Below, piece by piece: positions 6,319 to 6,848 of a stretch of DNA of 6,848 nucleotides. Within the stretch, counting starts at the first letter, position 1. Each line of letters opens with the position of its first letter. The notes below the pieces were generated by a model. It did not search any database and had not been told where the DNA came from. It worked only from the letters and a program-made list of their open reading frames with translations. A program made the translations under genes and the position numbers. Source of the stretch: Alphaproteobacteria bacterium (GTDB lineage: Bacteria > Pseudomonadota > Alphaproteobacteria > Micropepsales > Micropepsaceae); the NCBI GenBank assembly GCA_028869725.1, contig JAGWRJ010000738.1, positions 1 to 6,848 on the forward strand, read 5' to 3'.

Positions 6319-6848
6319 TTAGCATGCGATTCTATAAGTTGACCAAACGCAAGACCTTCGTCGTTTAAAGGTACCACTTCTGGCATATAACACTGCATAT
6401 CGGCTTGTTGGAGCAGCGAGACAACTCTATCCGCGAGGCGTCTATTCTGAAATACGCCACCGCAAAGACCAACCGCGTCAAATTTATGGTTCTCACGCAG
6501 CTTCAATGCTATTCTGAGGGCAGCCTGTGCAAGGCATTCATGTAGAAATGCCGCGCGCCTGCCCGCCGCTATAGTATGATCTACAAGAACATCAAGCATT
6601 GGCTCCCAATCCATTCGTAGAACGCCATCGCCATCATGCCGGATAGGTAAATTAATGAACTCAGTGTCTCTCGATGACAGGCTTTCCAATATCATGGGCG
6701 CATGGCCCTCATAGCTGGCTTCATTTAGTCCCAACACGAGATTAGCCGCGGCATCGAAGATGCGCCCTATTGATGACGTGACAAACGTTCCAATGCGCTT
6801 TTGCCACAACTTATAAGCAAGATCTGCGTTTTCAATTGAAGGCTTCCA
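6303..6848 (-). CDS. hypF: HypF, carbamoyltransferase for [NiFe]-hydrogenase maturation, C-terminal 181 residues, cut by right edge
   Basis: HypF turns carbamoyl phosphate into a carbamoyl-adenylate and passes the carbamoyl group to HypE. Only the last 181 residues of a protein normally about 750 long are visible; the frame is open to the right edge (first visible codon TGG at 6848). Seen: FVTSSIGRIFDAAANLVLGL, YEGHAPMILE, HECLAQAAL, the nucleotide-site motif CGGVFQNRRL, and PLNDEGLAFGQL near the end, all in the order of the HypF Kae1-like C-terminal domain. The acylphosphatase-like domain, zinc fingers and YrdC domain would lie outside. An in-frame TTG at 6809 is internal and not a start. 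The gene overlaps hypE by 4 or 16 nt depending on the hypE start. Confidence 0.94.
   Translation of the reverse strand, partial: WKPSIENADLAYKLWQKRIGTFVTSSIGRIFDAAANLVLGLNEASYEGHAPMILESLSSRDTEFINLPIRHDGDGVLRMDWEPMLDVLVDHTIAAGRRAAFLHECLAQAALRIALKLRENHKFDAVGLCGGVFQNRRLADRVVSLLQQADMQCYMPEVVPLNDEGLAFGQLIESHANWAVS

Noticed and set aside
6806..6809. TTG as the start of a short 168-residue HypF-like gene
   Set aside because: The frame remains open and HypF-like to the window edge, so this is an internal leucine codon of a truncated-by-window hypF.
1..6848. Mobile element, CRISPR array or tRNA
   Set aside because: No repeated units with regular spacers, transposase-like coding, terminal inverted repeats or tRNA-like cloverleaf were seen.

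Overview
The window holds eight protein-coding genes (two cut by the edges) and a control region. The gene set points to a chemolithotrophic, sulfur-oxidising bacterium, most likely a proteobacterium: a sulfide:quinone oxidoreductase (SQR) very like the one I remember from Acidithiobacillus ferrooxidans, a persulfide-type ArsR regulator, a rhodanese, and [NiFe]-hydrogenase maturation genes. Base composition looks close to balanced by eye. The species cannot be named from this sequence.

Layout. Positions 1-3571 are a tightly packed minus-strand operon read from right to left: ArsR/BigR-type regulator (3571-3215), single-domain rhodanese (3218-2868), RND periplasmic adaptor (2860-1832) and RND inner-membrane permease (1835, running off the left edge). 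Two of the three junctions are 4-nt ATGA stop/start overlaps and the third is a 7-nt gap. Divergent from it, on the plus strand, are sqr (3707-4999) and a small two-helix membrane protein of the DUF2892/YgaP_TM family (4996-5199), again joined by ATGA. Converging on these from the right are the hydrogenase maturation genes hypF (3' part only, 6848-6303) and hypE (6318-5296).

How it fits together. The ArsR protein keeps the two cysteines used as a sulfide/persulfide switch in BigR, YgaV and SqrR. It starts beside a perfect 14-bp palindrome that forms the -10 region of a near-consensus promoter (TTGACA, 17 bp, TATATA). I infer that reactive sulfur releases the repressor and switches on the rhodanese-RND operon, and perhaps also the sqr arm. 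SQR oxidises sulfide and delivers electrons to quinone; rhodanese and the DUF2892 protein are the two halves of E. coli YgaP, here split onto opposite arms of the locus. The most unusual point is the coupling of this sulfur sensor and rhodanese to an RND efflux pump, which suggests export of a sulfur-related or sulfide-released toxic substrate.

No tRNA, rRNA, CRISPR array, insertion sequence or convincing intrinsic terminator was seen. No gene-free stretch exceeds 300 bases: the two intergenic regions are 3572-3706 (divergent promoters) and 5200-5295 (between convergent genes).
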